A stretch of 64,000 bases of DNA from Rhodoferax mekongensis (GCF_032191775.1 NZ_CP132507.1:149001-213000); one strand, 5' to 3'; numbered from the stretch's first letter, positions 52,584 to 62,535 are shown. A program made the numbers and translations. Notes: generated from the sequence alone by a model not told the origin.

Positions 52584-54492
52584 ACATCAGGCTTTGCAAG
52601 TAGCTTGCGGCAAAACTCTCAGGTGGCACGGGGCGTCCAAAGTGATAGCCCTGCCCGGTAGCGCAACCGATAGCGAGCAACATATCGCGAGCCCCTTCCG
52701 TCTCCACCCCTTCAGCATGCGGAACCATCTGCAAGCTCGCGCCCATTTGAACGATGGCTGCAACGATAGCCTGTTGTCCGGGGTCTGCAAGCATGCCCCG
52801 CACAAAAGACTGATCGATTTTGATTTTGTCAGTGGCAAACCGTTGCAAGTAGCCCAAGTTTGAATAACCCGTACCGAAGTCATCAATGGCGAGCGACACG
52901 CCCAATGCCTTCAGGCTGTGGATGGTGTCCGCCAGTGTCGCCGCATCCCCCATCAATACGGACTCGGTAATCTCCAGTTCCAGACAATGCGCGGGCAAGC
53001 CGGATGCGCTCAGCGCCTGTTGGACCGCCCCCTCCAGCCCACCGCGATGAAACTGGACGGGTGAAATATTCACCGCAACGATGAGGGGCTGCCCCGCGCG
53101 CTGCCACAGTGCGATCTGCCGGCAGGACTCCACCAAAACCCAACGCCCCAATTCCACAATCAAGCCAGAACGCTCTGCGGCTTCAATGAATTCAGCAGGC
53201 CCCAACAAACCGCGTTGTGGATGCTGCCAGCGAATCAGCGCCTCGCAACCCAGCAGACGCCGATCGCGCATATCCACCACCGGCTGGTAATGCAGCACGA
53301 ATTCATGGCGGGCCAGTGCCGTTTGCAGCTCAGCGACCAGCCGCGGGCTCGCGCTCATATCGTCCTGCATGGTCAGGTCAAAGAACCGGTAGCTGTTGCG
53401 CCCGGCTTGTTTGGCCTTGTACATGGCCAAGTCCGCATGGCGCAAAAGTGTCTCAAAGTCGCCCCCGTCTGAGGGATAGATTGCCAAACCGATGGAACAG
53501 GAACTCGATATTTCGGTTCCCTGAACCCGGTAAACCCCACCCAGATGCGCCAGAACCTCGTCAGCAGCGCGGCGGACCGCAACACTGTCCGGGACATCCA
53601 GCAAGCCCACCAGAAACTCGTCCCCGCTTTGCCGCATCACGATGTCTGACGCGCGCACGGCCGCCCTCAAACGTTGGGCGATCTGCTGCAAGAACTGGTC
53701 GCCGGCCATATGCCCTACCGTGTCATTGATGGATTTGAAGTTATCCAAGTCCACAAACATCAAAGCCACCTGCCCCTGACGCAGCCGCGCCTGCTCAATC
53801 GCGACCTCCATCTGGTGGCGCCCCAGGCTGCGGTTGGGCAGCCCGGTGAGCGCATCGTGCTGGGACAGATACGTCAAATGCGCCTGCGATTGGCGGTAGC
53901 CTTCTATCTGGACCTCCAGAGCTTCCGCCATCTTGCGCCTGTCAGACACCGTGCCCCAGACGGCGTACGCACCTGCCAACAACATGACCCACACGTCCCT
54001 CAGCAACTCCAACTCGGTGTTGTTGCGGGTGTTATGCCGCCAACCCAGCACTTCGGTCGCCAGGGTCATCACGGTGGCAAAGAGCAGCATGGCCGCCAGC
54101 AACTGGAGGAACACCCGGCGCCCGACCAAAAGCCCGGCCATGATCAAGATCAGCGGATAGGCCAGCAAGGCCACATCGCGCAGAGCATCGCTGAGCCACA
54201 TCAGGCAAGACACCGTCGCCCACACGGCCCACATGATTACGGCAAACCCCCGTTGGGACTGGTGCTTCAGGCCATACCACCAGCCAAACGCGGTGCCCAG
54301 GACCCCTGCCATGAAGGCCATGGCGATAGGCCATTTGCCCACCGCAGCGTAGGACAGGCCTATCGGCACCAAAGCCGCCAAAGTGCCGCCGGCCACCTGT
54401 TGGAGCCGCCGCCTGTGGAACTCCAGCGTATTCCATTCAGCCTTCAACGCAGAGGCCGGCGGGACACGGGGAGCAGGTGTGGGGGTTTTCAT
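52582..54492 (-). CDS. Membrane GGDEF-EAL protein (SGDEF variant)
   Basis: A 636-aa protein from MKTPTPAPRVPPASA; a start five codons earlier is possible. The N-terminal region (about 36-185) has about six hydrophobic helices with very short loops, unlike a periplasmic sensor. The GGDEF domain has SGDEF at 289-293, a variant seen in some active cyclases. The EAL domain keeps CEALIRWQHP (416-425), LELEITES, AIDDFGTGYSNL, IKIDQSF and AEGVET, so phosphodiesterase activity is expected. It follows ubiA on the same strand. Confidence 0.93.
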   Translation of the reverse strand: MKTPTPAPRVPPASALKAEWNTLEFHRRRLQQVAGGTLAALVPIGLSYAAVGKWPIAMAFMAGVLGTAFGWWYGLKHQSQRGFAVIMWAVWATVSCLMWLSDALRDVALLAYPLILIMAGLLVGRRVFLQLLAAMLLFATVMTLATEVLGWRHNTRNNTELELLRDVWVMLLAGAYAVWGTVSDRRKMAEALEVQIEGYRQSQAHLTYLSQHDALTGLPNRSLGRHQMEVAIEQARLRQGQVALMFVDLDNFKSINDTVGHMAGDQFLQQIAQRLRAAVRASDIVMRQSGDEFLVGLLDVPDSVAVRRAADEVLAHLGGVYRVQGTEISSSCSIGLAIYPSDGGDFETLLRHADLAMYKAKQAGRNSYRFFDLTMQDDMSASPRLVAELQTALARHEFVLHYQPVVDMRDRRLLGCEALIRWQHPQRGLLGPAEFIEAAERSGLIVELGRWVLVESCRQIALWQRAGQPLIVAVNISPVQFHRGGLEGAVQQALSASGLPAHCLELEITESVLMGDAATLADTIHSLKALGVSLAIDDFGTGYSNLGYLQRFATDKIKIDQSFVRGMLADPGQQAIVAAIVQMGASLQMVPHAEGVETEGARDMLLAIGCATGQGYHFGRPVPPESFAASYLQSLM

Positions 54493-54510
54493 AGGCAGGC
54501 CCAGCAAAAA

Positions 54511-55371
54511 CTAAGACAAACCGGTGCCCAGCACCGTGCCGGCGAACACCGAAAATCCCACCCAATGGTTGAGGCGGAAGGCTTTGAAGCACCCTTCCCT
54601 GGAGCGGTCCTTGATCAACGTGCCGTGCCACACCACCTGGGCCATGGCCACAAGCACGCCCAGCCACCAGCCCCAGGGCGCCTTCAGACCGGGCACCACC
54701 AGCAAGGTCCAGGCCAGCAGATACACACCGTAAAACACCATGACTGCCATCACGTCCCAACGCCCCAGTGTGATGGCGGATGTCTTGATGCCTATGCGCA
54801 AGTCATCGTCACGGTCCACCATGGCGTATTCGGTGTCATACGCCAGCACCCAAAACAGATTGCCCACCAGCAAAGCCCAGGCCTGCCACGGGATGTCAGC
54901 GCGCACTGCCGCATAGGCCATGGGAATGCCGAAGCTGAATGCCACCCCCAGCACCGCCTGCGGCATGGCCACATACCGCTTGGCATACGGATACACCAGC
55001 GCCACCGCCAGCGCCGCGAAGGACCATGCGATCGTCACTGCATTGGTAGTGAGCACCAGGCCAAAGGCCGCCAGCGCCAGAACCGCCCCCACGGCCAAGG
55101 CCTCGCGGCTGGAAATCCGCCCACTCGTGACGGGGCGCTGTGCCGTGCGTTTGACGTGCTTGTCGAATTCGCGGTCGGCCACGTCATTCACACAACAGCC
55201 CGCGCTGCGCATGAGGATGGTGCCCAAGGTGAACACGACGATGAGGTGCCAACCCGGAAAACCGCCAGCCGCCAGCCAGAGGGCCGACAGCGTGGGCCAG
55301 AGCAACAGCAACCAACCGGCGGGCCGGTTCCAGCGGATCAGGTCAAGGTAGAGGCGAAGTTTGTTATGCAC
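54511..55371 (-). CDS. ubiA: 4-hydroxybenzoate polyprenyltransferase
   Basis: A 286-aa inner-membrane prenyltransferase of ubiquinone synthesis with about eight helices. The two Asp-rich motifs are [15 protein letters not shown] (about 62-76) and [16 protein letters not shown] (about 182-197). The start is a GTG at 55371, next to a dispersed repeat that fills the spacer before it. The oxyR-ubiA order is common in betaproteobacteria. Confidence 0.95.
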   Translation of the reverse strand: MHNKLRLYLDLIRWNRPAGWLLLLWPTLSALWLAAGGFPGWHLIVVFTLGTILMRSAGCCVNDVADREFDKHVKRTAQRPVTSGRISSREALAVGAVLALAAFGLVLTTNAVTIAWSFAALAVALVYPYAKRYVAMPQAVLGVAFSFGIPMAYAAVRADIPWQAWALLVGNLFWVLAYDTEYAMVDRDDDLRIGIKTSAITLGRWDVMAVMVFYGVYLLAWTLLVVPGLKAPWGWWLGVLVAMAQVVWHGTLIKDRSREGCFKAFRLNHWVGFSVFAGTVLGTGLS

Positions 55372-55377
55372 AGAATT

Positions 55378-55425
55378 ACTATCAATTTCATAGCTACTTG
55401 CGCAAATTCCAAGAGCGCTAGCAGC
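55378..55425 (+). repeat. Dispersed 48-bp repeat, oxyR-ubiA spacer
   Basis: A clear copy on the plus strand: ACTATCAATTTCATAGC, then TACTTGCGCAAATTCC, ending AGAGCGCTAGCAGC. It sits between the ubiA start and the oxyR stop. Confidence 0.82.
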
Positions 55426-55440
55426 ACTTCTTACTCAAAA

Positions 55441-56412
55441 TCAGGAGAGCCTGCTCACCCCCGGCAGTTCACAGCTGTAAATGGCATTGCGCAATGCGGC
55501 AATCGCCTCATAGCGGGTAAAACTGCGGCGCCAAGCCAGCACCACACGGCGGGTGGGAGGCGGCAGGCTGCTGCCATCGGAGCGGGTGTCCAGTACCGGC
55601 AGGTACTTCACAAAGCTAGTCTCGACGCCCCGCTTTTTGGACTCCAGCGCCTCTTTGGGAACACTCAGCCGCGGAACCAGGGTAATGCCCATGCCGGCCG
55701 CGACCATGTGCTTGATGGTCTCCAGCGACGAACCTTCAAAGCTCTTGCGAATGCCCTCGGCATCGCTAGAGAAGCGGGCGAACTCGGGGCAGACTTCGAG
55801 CACGTGGTCACGGAAGCAATGGCCGTTGCCCAGCAGCAGCATGGTCTCATTCTTGAGTTGCTCAGCGGTCACCGAGGCCTGCTGCGCCAATGCATGGCTG
55901 GAGGGCACGGCGGCATAAAAGGGCTCGTCATACAGCGGGGCCAGCGCCAATCCGGTGTCGGGAAAAGGCTCCGCCAGAATGGCGCAATCGATCTCGCCGG
56001 TGCGCAGCATTTCCAGCAGCTTGACGGTGAAGTTCTCCTGCAGCACCAGCGGCATCTGCGGGCTTTTGGTGATCACCTGGCGCACCAGGGCCGGCAGCAA
56101 ATAGGGAGCGATGGTGTAGATCACGCCGAGCTTCAAGGGCCCGGCCAGCGGGTCCTTGCCACGCTTGGCGATGTCCTTGATATTGGCCGCCTGCTCCAGC
56201 ACGCTTTGGGCTTGGCGCACGATTTCTTCGCCCAGGGGCGTCACGCTCACTTCGTTCGCGCTGCGCTCGAAGAGCTTCACGTCCAGCTCCTCTTCGAGTT
56301 TTTTGACTGCCACCGACAGCGTGGGTTGCGAAACGAAGCAGGCGTCCGCCGCTTTGCCAAAGTGCCGCTCGCGGGCGACGGCGACGATGTATTTGAGTTC
56401 TGTGAGCGTCAT
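55441..56412 (-). CDS. oxyR: Hydrogen peroxide-sensing regulator OxyR
   Basis: A 323-aa LysR-type regulator. The winged helix starts MTLTELKYIVAVARERHFG. The redox pair is present at Cys199 (LLGNGHCF) and Cys208 (EVCPEF), the same positions as in E. coli OxyR, identifying it over generic LysR proteins. It controls peroxide defence genes. It lies upstream of ubiA on the same strand. Confidence 0.96.
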   Translation of the reverse strand: MTLTELKYIVAVARERHFGKAADACFVSQPTLSVAVKKLEEELDVKLFERSANEVSVTPLGEEIVRQAQSVLEQAANIKDIAKRGKDPLAGPLKLGVIYTIAPYLLPALVRQVITKSPQMPLVLQENFTVKLLEMLRTGEIDCAILAEPFPDTGLALAPLYDEPFYAAVPSSHALAQQASVTAEQLKNETMLLLGNGHCFRDHVLEVCPEFARFSSDAEGIRKSFEGSSLETIKHMVAAGMGITLVPRLSVPKEALESKKRGVETSFVKYLPVLDTRSDGSSLPPPTRRVVLAWRRSFTRYEAIAALRNAIYSCELPGVSRLS

Positions 56413-56461
56413 GACAGCATTCCCTCCGTGTCAACCATGATGCCACGGCCGATAGCCTGAA

Positions 56462-57352
56462 TCAATGAGCATGCCCTTGGGGTTCTATGATGACCAAAGC
56501 AATGCCACACACCAGCAAACCCGCCCCGCCCCAGAACGCGGCATCCGGTGTTTCGCTGAAAAATGCCGCGCCCAGCGCTGGGCTGAAGAGCAAGAGAGAA
56601 AAGCTGCCCGCCTCTACCGCCGAGGCGTCGCCCGCGCGGTAGGCGAAAAAGTAGCCCAGGTAAATGCCCGCTGCAGCCACGCCCACCAAGGGCAACAGCG
56701 GCCACAAATGGCTGGACACCGCAGGCAAGTCAAATCCGGTGAACAGGCCAAAGGTCAGCCAGCACGCAACCTGGCTCCAGGTGAGCACCGCAATCGGATG
56801 CTCGGAGCCGGAGTACTTCTTGAGCACAATACCCAGCATGGACTCCATCAAGGCGCCGAACAAGGCCACCAGAGCCGCGGGACGGAAGGCCTCTGCCCCC
56901 GGTTGCAAAATCACCAGCACCCCGCCAAAGCCCACGGCCACGCCGGTCCAGCGCAACCAGTGCGGCTTCTCGCCCAGGAAGAAAACACCCAAAGGCAGCA
57001 TAAACAGCGAGCCCGTCATCAAAAACGCACTGGCTTCCGCCAGCGGCAGATGCGACACCGCATACGCCGCACACCAGGCGGAGGTCACGATGAAACAGGC
57101 CCGCAGCATGTGAAGCCAGGGCTGACGGGTGCGCACCACCCGCCCACGGGTAGCGATCCACACCGGCACCAACATGGCCAGCACCACCGTCGCCTGCAAA
57201 AACAAGACCTGCTTGGGCAGGATGCCTTGGGCCATCAACTGCTTGTTGCAGGCATCCAGCACCGACCAGCAGAACATGGCCAGAACCACCAGCATCACGC
57301 CGCGGGTGTTGCCGGACAGCGCGTTCCAGCGCATGAGAAAACGAGAAACCAT
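56462..57352 (-). CDS. DMT-superfamily (EamA) exporter
   Basis: A roughly 296-aa protein with ten predicted helices in two EamA halves. It starts at MVSRFLMRWNALSG (57352) or MRWNALSG (57334). The segments AYAVSHLPLAEASAFLMTG and FLGEKPHWLRWTGVAVG are typical of the first half's end. Substrate unknown; a metabolite efflux role is usual. It lies between oxyR and recG, where these genes are often adjacent. Confidence 0.88.
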   Translation of the reverse strand: MVSRFLMRWNALSGNTRGVMLVVLAMFCWSVLDACNKQLMAQGILPKQVLFLQATVVLAMLVPVWIATRGRVVRTRQPWLHMLRACFIVTSAWCAAYAVSHLPLAEASAFLMTGSLFMLPLGVFFLGEKPHWLRWTGVAVGFGGVLVILQPGAEAFRPAALVALFGALMESMLGIVLKKYSGSEHPIAVLTWSQVACWLTFGLFTGFDLPAVSSHLWPLLPLVGVAAAGIYLGYFFAYRAGDASAVEAGSFSLLLFSPALGAAFFSETPDAAFWGGAGLLVCGIALVIIEPQGHAH

Positions 57353-57418
57353 AAATGGGAAAAACGGGCGCGGACGCCACTGCAAAGCGCTCCACTATAG
57401 CGGCCCGGGATGACGCCT

Positions 57419-58372
57419 TCAGGTCGTGACGGCGCTGCTCCGCTTGAGACTGTCGCGCAGCATCTCCAAACGCTCTTTCCATGCGCGCCGCACGTCCGGC
57501 GGCATGTTCTTGAGCACGCGGAAGGAATGCGGATCCTGGTTACCGTCCGCGTCCAGCACATTGATTTCAAGCTCACCGCCCAAAGAGGTGATAGTCGCCC
57601 CCCTGAGGGTCGTGTGGGCCGTTTGCTTGCCGGAGTGCAGGGTGATGCGCCCGGTGGCATCCAGGTCAATGAACCATTCGATGCCGCCTTTGCCGTCCAG
57701 ACCGATCTCGCTGTTGGTACCAGTGAATCCGGCCACCCGACGCCATTGGGCGATCTGCTCTTCGGGCGGCATCGCCACAGCTTTACCCTTGGCTTTGGCG
57801 GCCGCGCGGATGGCTGCAGCCTCTTCGGCTTCCCGCTTGGCTGCCTCTTCGGCCTCCAGCCGGGCGGTACGTTGGTGCTCAAGACGCTCGACCCAGACCT
57901 GGATCTGCTTGGCAAAGCCGATGAACTGGTCCGCCACTTTGGTGGGCACATGGTCCAGACGCAATACCGCGTCTTCTTCGGTGGCCTGAAAGGCCATGCT
58001 GTGCCAACCGGTGGGCAAGGTCGGATCCTGCCCGGGTTTGGGGTTGTTGATGGTGCGCACCATGCGCGATAGCTCAATGCGCAAACCCAGGGCATCAAAA
58101 GTCACGTCCAGCGGACCGGTCTTTTCCATGGCGGTCTGCTTGTCGTTGGCCTTTTGGCTGTAATGGGCCTTGCGGGCCTTGACGCGTACTTTTCCGGCTC
58201 CCTTGAGCATGTCCACGCTGAATCCATGGGCTTCAAAGCGCTGGCCGCCAGGAATTTTGGATACCGTGGTGCGCAACCAGAAGGCCTGCAGTTCGGCGTA
58301 CAGATAGGCACCCAACGAAAGCACAAACACTGTGCCCAAGCTCCACCAAATCCAATCCATGTGTCCACTCAT
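57419..58372 (-). CDS. Single-pass membrane protein with charged coiled-coil, unknown function
   Basis: A 317-aa protein. One N-terminal helix (about 8-30), a soluble domain (about 35-160), an Ala/Glu/Lys-rich coiled coil (about 163-195, EAEEAAKREAEEAAAIRAAA) and a second beta-rich domain with GGIEWFIDLDATGRITLHSG. I do not recognise it. It follows the periplasmic-binding-protein gene on the same strand. Confidence 0.75.
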   Translation of the reverse strand: MSGHMDWIWWSLGTVFVLSLGAYLYAELQAFWLRTTVSKIPGGQRFEAHGFSVDMLKGAGKVRVKARKAHYSQKANDKQTAMEKTGPLDVTFDALGLRIELSRMVRTINNPKPGQDPTLPTGWHSMAFQATEEDAVLRLDHVPTKVADQFIGFAKQIQVWVERLEHQRTARLEAEEAAKREAEEAAAIRAAAKAKGKAVAMPPEEQIAQWRRVAGFTGTNSEIGLDGKGGIEWFIDLDATGRITLHSGKQTAHTTLRGATITSLGGELEINVLDADGNQDPHSFRVLKNMPPDVRRAWKERLEMLRDSLKRSSAVTT

Positions 58373-58400
58373 CCGGCGATGTTAATCGGACTGCGGCGAC

Positions 58401-59210
58401 TCAGCGGCACGCCTGCGTTTCCGCAGACGTCACGCAAGGCACAAATCGCTCCCGGATACGCTTGTAGCTGCCGTCGTTCATCATGGCCTGCAACGTTCGG
58501 TCCAAGGTCGCCACAAACTCCGGCGTGTTGCTCAGTCGGCTCAAAGCGAGCAGTCCGGGGTCATCCGAAGTCACCACACGCGTCTTGACCACGGCGTTGC
58601 TCAGCCCCAGGTTCTGCAACTCCACCCAGGCACTGACCTCGTCAGAAATCAGCCCGTCCAGACGCCCCATTTGCAGCAGGCCCCAGGCACTGCGGCGGGA
58701 GGTCAGTGGCTGCGTGCGGGCAAGAAAGTCCGGGTTCTTGATGAGTTCGTCATATTCGGCCCCGTACGCCACGCCAAGCTGGATGCCCAATCTGAAGTCC
58801 GTGCCCACCATGTCCGCCAGGCGGGTGAAGGCAAAGCGCTGGCTCGCCGCCTTGCTCATGAACAGCACATTGGGAGAGCGGTTGACCGGTCTGGAGAAAT
58901 ACGCAAACTTCTCACGCTCCGGCGTTTTGCGGGCGCCGGGCAGGATATCCAGTTTGCCGGCCTCCAGCTCCACCAGGCCGCGCGCCCAGGGCATCTCCTG
59001 CCACTGTGCAGCGCAATCCATGCGACGCAGTGCCTCGCGCACCAACTCCACATAGAAGCCGGTAGGCTGCCCGTCGGCACCGCGATAGGAGTAAGCACCG
59101 TCGTCATACCAGCGGACGGACTTGTTGCAGGTAGCTGCCATGGCACCCGCCTGCAAAGCTCCGCACATCAGCATTGCCCACACAGGGCACCATCTCGTCC
59201 AGTAGCTCAT
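58401..59210 (-). CDS. Periplasmic solute-binding protein (SBP family 3), orphan
   Basis: A 269-aa exported protein. I start at MSYWTRWCPVWAMLM because it yields a signal peptide ending near AGAMAA. The body begins CNKSVRWYDDGAYSYRG and has the GFYVELVREALRRMDC segment of family-3 binding proteins. As with the other orphan (34428-35282), no permease is adjacent. Confidence 0.8.
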   Translation of the reverse strand: MSYWTRWCPVWAMLMCGALQAGAMAATCNKSVRWYDDGAYSYRGADGQPTGFYVELVREALRRMDCAAQWQEMPWARGLVELEAGKLDILPGARKTPEREKFAYFSRPVNRSPNVLFMSKAASQRFAFTRLADMVGTDFRLGIQLGVAYGAEYDELIKNPDFLARTQPLTSRRSAWGLLQMGRLDGLISDEVSAWVELQNLGLSNAVVKTRVVTSDDPGLLALSRLSNTPEFVATLDRTLQAMMNDGSYKRIRERFVPCVTSAETQACR

Positions 59211-59293
59211 GCCATCCCGCCTCCACTTCATGGCCACCCCGCATGTTTCCATGCCTGGATGCACCATGTCAATACGCTTTGCTGCACATGCTT

Positions 59294-59341
59294 GCTACTA
59301 TTTCGATAGCTATCCACGCATATTCGACGGGGGCCGTCGCC
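59294..59341 (+). repeat. Dispersed 48-bp repeat before the recG 3' end
   Basis: A somewhat degenerate copy: GCTACTATTTCGATAGC, then TATCCACGCATATTCG, ending CGGGGGCCGTCGCC. It lies in the spacer between recG and the binding-protein gene. Confidence 0.65.
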
Positions 59342-59350
59342 TGATTCCAT

Positions 59351-61453
59351 TCAGGCCTTGAGAAATTCTGCTTTCCCACCCAACCAGCGGGCCACGTGCT
59401 TGGCCGCAAGGTGCGGGTAGGTATCGAGCAGCATAGGGGCCTCGACTTTGGCCCAGTCCAGCAGCTCGGTGTCGGTGGCCAGGTCCGCAAAGCGCAGCAT
59501 GGCCTCGCCGCTCTGGCGGGCGCCCAGAAACTCACCGGGGCCACGGATCTCCAGGTCTCGCCGGGCAATCTCAAATCCGTCATTGGTCTCGGCCATGGCC
59601 TTCAGCCGCTCCCGCGCTGCTTCGCCCAGTCGTGGGGCGTCGCCGGTGGAATACAGCAGCACACAGGCCGATGCCGCAGCGCCCCGCCCTACCCGCCCGC
59701 GCAACTGGTGCAGCTGGCTGAGGCCGAAACGCTCGGCATGTTCAATCACCATCAGCGAGGCATTGGGTACATCCACCCCCACTTCAATGACCGTCGTGCT
59801 TACCAGCACCGACATCAGCCCCGCGGTGAACGCGCCCATGACGGCCTTTTTGTCATCCACATGCATGCGCGAGTGCAGCAGCCCGATCAGCACCGGCTGA
59901 CCGTCTGCGCGGGTGGCGCCTTGCAGAGCTTCCGCCAAGTCGGCATGGGTCTGCGTGGCATTAGTCAGGTCCAGGGCCTCGCTCTCTTCAATCAGCGGGC
60001 AGACCCAATAGACCTGCCGGCCTTGGCTGATCTGGGCGCGGATGCGCTCAATCACTTCGTCACGCCGCGCGTCGTTGACCACTTTGGTGACGATGGGTGT
60101 GCGCCCGGGGGGCAGCTCGTCCAGGGTGGATACGTCGAGGTCTGCGTAGTAGCTCATCGCCAGCGTGCGCGGGATAGGCGTCGCCGTCATCATGAGCAAA
60201 TGCGGCTCCATATCCTCGTGGTGCAATTTGTTGCGCAGGGCCAAGCGTTGCGCCACGCCGAAGCGGTGCTGCTCATCGATGATGGCCAGGGCCAGGTTCT
60301 TGAACTTCACCTTGTCCTGGATGATGGCGTGGGTGCCCACCACGAGCTGCGCCTCACCACTCTCGATCAAAGCCAGCATGGCCCGCCGCTCCTTGGCCTT
60401 TTGGGTACCGGTGAGCCAGGCGGTGGTAATGCCCAAGGGCTCCAGCCAGCCCAGCAGCTTGCGGAAGTGTTGTTCCGCCAATATCTCGGTGGGCGCCATC
60501 AGGGCGCACTGCCAGCCCGCATCCATGCAAATGGCGGCAGCCAACGCTGCCACCACGGTCTTGCCGGCGCCTACGTCACCTTGCAGCAAACGGTGCATGG
60601 GAATGCGGCGCGCCATGTCCCTGGCAATCTCTTCACCCACGCGTTGCTGCGCATTCGTGAGGCCAAAAGGCAGCGCTGCCAGCAGCCGTGCATGCAAAGT
60701 GCCGCCTTCCTCCGCTTGGAGCTGAGGAGCCTTGAGGCTGGCGCGTTCACGCCGGCTTTGCAACTGGCTGATTTGCTGGGCCAACAATTCTTCGGCCTTG
60801 AGCCGTTGCCAGGCCGGGTGACTGTGGTCCATCAGGGTATCGATGGAGACATCCGGCGTGGGGTGGTGCAAAAACTGTAGCGCATCACGCAATGTCCACA
60901 AGGGCTTTTGACCTTTTTGAGGCGAGCGGTGTTGCAACCATTCCAGATCGCCGGGCGCAAAGGTATCGCTCAAATCGGCGCGCGCCAGGCCGGAGAGCAC
61001 CGCCTTGCGCAAGTAAGCCTGGGGCAGGCCTGCCACCGTGGGGTAGACCGGTGTGAGCGCGGTCGGCAGATCACCCCCGGCGGCTTTGAAAGTCGGGTGC
61101 AGCATGGTGCGCCCCAGAAACCCGCCTTTGACCTCTCCGCGCACCCGCACCTTGTTGCCTACCGCGAGCGCCTTTTGCTGCGAGCCATAGAAGCTGAAGA
61201 AACGCAGGGTGCAGGTGTCGGTGCCGTCGTCCACGGTCACGATGAGCTGGCGGCGCGGCCGGTAGGTCACTTCCTGGTGGGTGACCGTGGCTTCAATCTG
61301 GACCGGAGTGCTATCGCGCACGTCGATGAGCTTGACGATGCGGGTTTCATCCTCGTAGCGCAGCGGCAGGTGCAAAGCCAGGTCGATGTCCCGGCGCAGT
61401 CCCAGCTTTTCGAGGGCTTTTTGCAACTCGGTTTTGGGCTTGGCGTCAGGCAT
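59351..61453 (-). CDS. recG: ATP-dependent DNA helicase RecG
   Basis: A 700-aa helicase remodelling stalled forks and Holliday junctions. The start MPDAKPKTELQKALEKLG is at 61453. An OB-fold wedge domain precedes the helicase core with GDVGAGKTVVA (Walker A), IIDEQHRFGVAQR (DEQH box) and LRGRVGRG (motif VI). It is divergent from the Bug-family gene across 68 bases. Confidence 0.96.
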   Translation of the reverse strand: MPDAKPKTELQKALEKLGLRRDIDLALHLPLRYEDETRIVKLIDVRDSTPVQIEATVTHQEVTYRPRRQLIVTVDDGTDTCTLRFFSFYGSQQKALAVGNKVRVRGEVKGGFLGRTMLHPTFKAAGGDLPTALTPVYPTVAGLPQAYLRKAVLSGLARADLSDTFAPGDLEWLQHRSPQKGQKPLWTLRDALQFLHHPTPDVSIDTLMDHSHPAWQRLKAEELLAQQISQLQSRRERASLKAPQLQAEEGGTLHARLLAALPFGLTNAQQRVGEEIARDMARRIPMHRLLQGDVGAGKTVVAALAAAICMDAGWQCALMAPTEILAEQHFRKLLGWLEPLGITTAWLTGTQKAKERRAMLALIESGEAQLVVGTHAIIQDKVKFKNLALAIIDEQHRFGVAQRLALRNKLHHEDMEPHLLMMTATPIPRTLAMSYYADLDVSTLDELPPGRTPIVTKVVNDARRDEVIERIRAQISQGRQVYWVCPLIEESEALDLTNATQTHADLAEALQGATRADGQPVLIGLLHSRMHVDDKKAVMGAFTAGLMSVLVSTTVIEVGVDVPNASLMVIEHAERFGLSQLHQLRGRVGRGAAASACVLLYSTGDAPRLGEAARERLKAMAETNDGFEIARRDLEIRGPGEFLGARQSGEAMLRFADLATDTELLDWAKVEAPMLLDTYPHLAAKHVARWLGGKAEFLKA

Positions 61454-61521
61454 GGGCGCATTGTGCCGCACTACACTGGGGTGTTTGCCTGCCAACGCAG
61501 GCCCACCCCTAAGGAGACCCC

Positions 61522-62505
61522 ATGAAAAAATGGATTGCACCGCTGACCGTCGTGGCCACCCTGCTAGGCGGCGCTGCCAGCGCCCCCAGCTACGCCCAAA
61601 CCGCTGCGTACCCTTCCAAGCCTATCCGGCTGGTCATCCCCTTCCCGCCCGGAGGCGGCACCGACATCCTGTCCCGCCTGGTCGCCAGCAAGCTGACCGA
61701 AAACTTCCAGTGGACCGTAGTGCCCGACAACAAGGCGGGTGCCGGCGGCACTATCGGCATTGCCGAAGCCATCAAGGCGGCACCCACAGGGTATGACATG
61801 GTTATGGGCCAGAAAGACAACCTGGTCGTGGCCCCTTGGCTGTACGGCAACCTGCCCTGGGACCCGACCAAAGACCTGGTACCCGTGGCCCACGTGGCCT
61901 ATACCCCCGTAGTGATCGCAACGGCAGCCAACTCCAGGTTCAAGACACTGGCCGATGTGGTGGCAGCCGCCAAAGCAGCGCCCGACACCATCACCTACGG
62001 CTCGCCCGGCAACGGCACCACCATTCACCTTGCCGGCAACCTGTTCGAAAAGGCCGCCAAGGTCGACATCCGCCACATCCCCTACAAAGGCTCCAACCCT
62101 GCACTGATGGACGCGCTGGCAGGTAATGTGGATTTGTTGGTGTCCTCTGTGCCATCCGCAATCGCCCAGATCAAGGCAGGCAAACTGCGCGCACTGGCGG
62201 TGACGTCTGCGGCCCGCAGCACCTCGCTGCCCGATGTGCCTACCGTGGCCGAGTCGGGCTACAAGGACTTTGATGTGAGCACCTGGTACGGCCTCTTCAT
62301 GCCGGCCGGCACACCTGCCAATGTGGTCACGCTGATGAACAGCAAGGTCAACGAGCTGCTGGCCAAGCCTGAATTCAAAGAAGCCATCCACGCCCAAGGA
62401 GCGGAGCCTCAGGCCATGAAGCCCGAGCAATTCGGCAACCTGCTGAAAGCCGACTACGCCAAGTGGAAGGGCATCGTGCAGGCATCGGGCGCCAAAGTGG
62501 AGTAA
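61522..62505 (+). CDS. Bug-family tripartite tricarboxylate transporter binding protein
   Basis: A 327-aa exported protein. The signal peptide runs to about AQTAAYPSK, then PIRLVIPFPPGGGTDILSRL, the hallmark of the Bug family that is strongly expanded in Burkholderiales. It binds carboxylates or related small molecules; most Bug proteins are orphans, as here. A strong terminator follows. Confidence 0.93.
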   Translation: MKKWIAPLTVVATLLGGAASAPSYAQTAAYPSKPIRLVIPFPPGGGTDILSRLVASKLTENFQWTVVPDNKAGAGGTIGIAEAIKAAPTGYDMVMGQKDNLVVAPWLYGNLPWDPTKDLVPVAHVAYTPVVIATAANSRFKTLADVVAAAKAAPDTITYGSPGNGTTIHLAGNLFEKAAKVDIRHIPYKGSNPALMDALAGNVDLLVSSVPSAIAQIKAGKLRALAVTSAARSTSLPDVPTVAESGYKDFDVSTWYGLFMPAGTPANVVTLMNSKVNELLAKPEFKEAIHAQGAEPQAMKPEQFGNLLKADYAKWKGIVQASGAKVE

Positions 62506-62535
62506 CTGATAGCGCAGCGGCGGTTTCAGAAGCCC

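Noticed and set aside
53674..56460. 928-codon open frame on the plus strand
   Set aside because: It runs antisense over the GGDEF-EAL protein, ubiA and oxyR, whose family motifs are unambiguous; its composition (His/Gln/Arg-rich) is typical of an antisense frame in GC-rich DNA.
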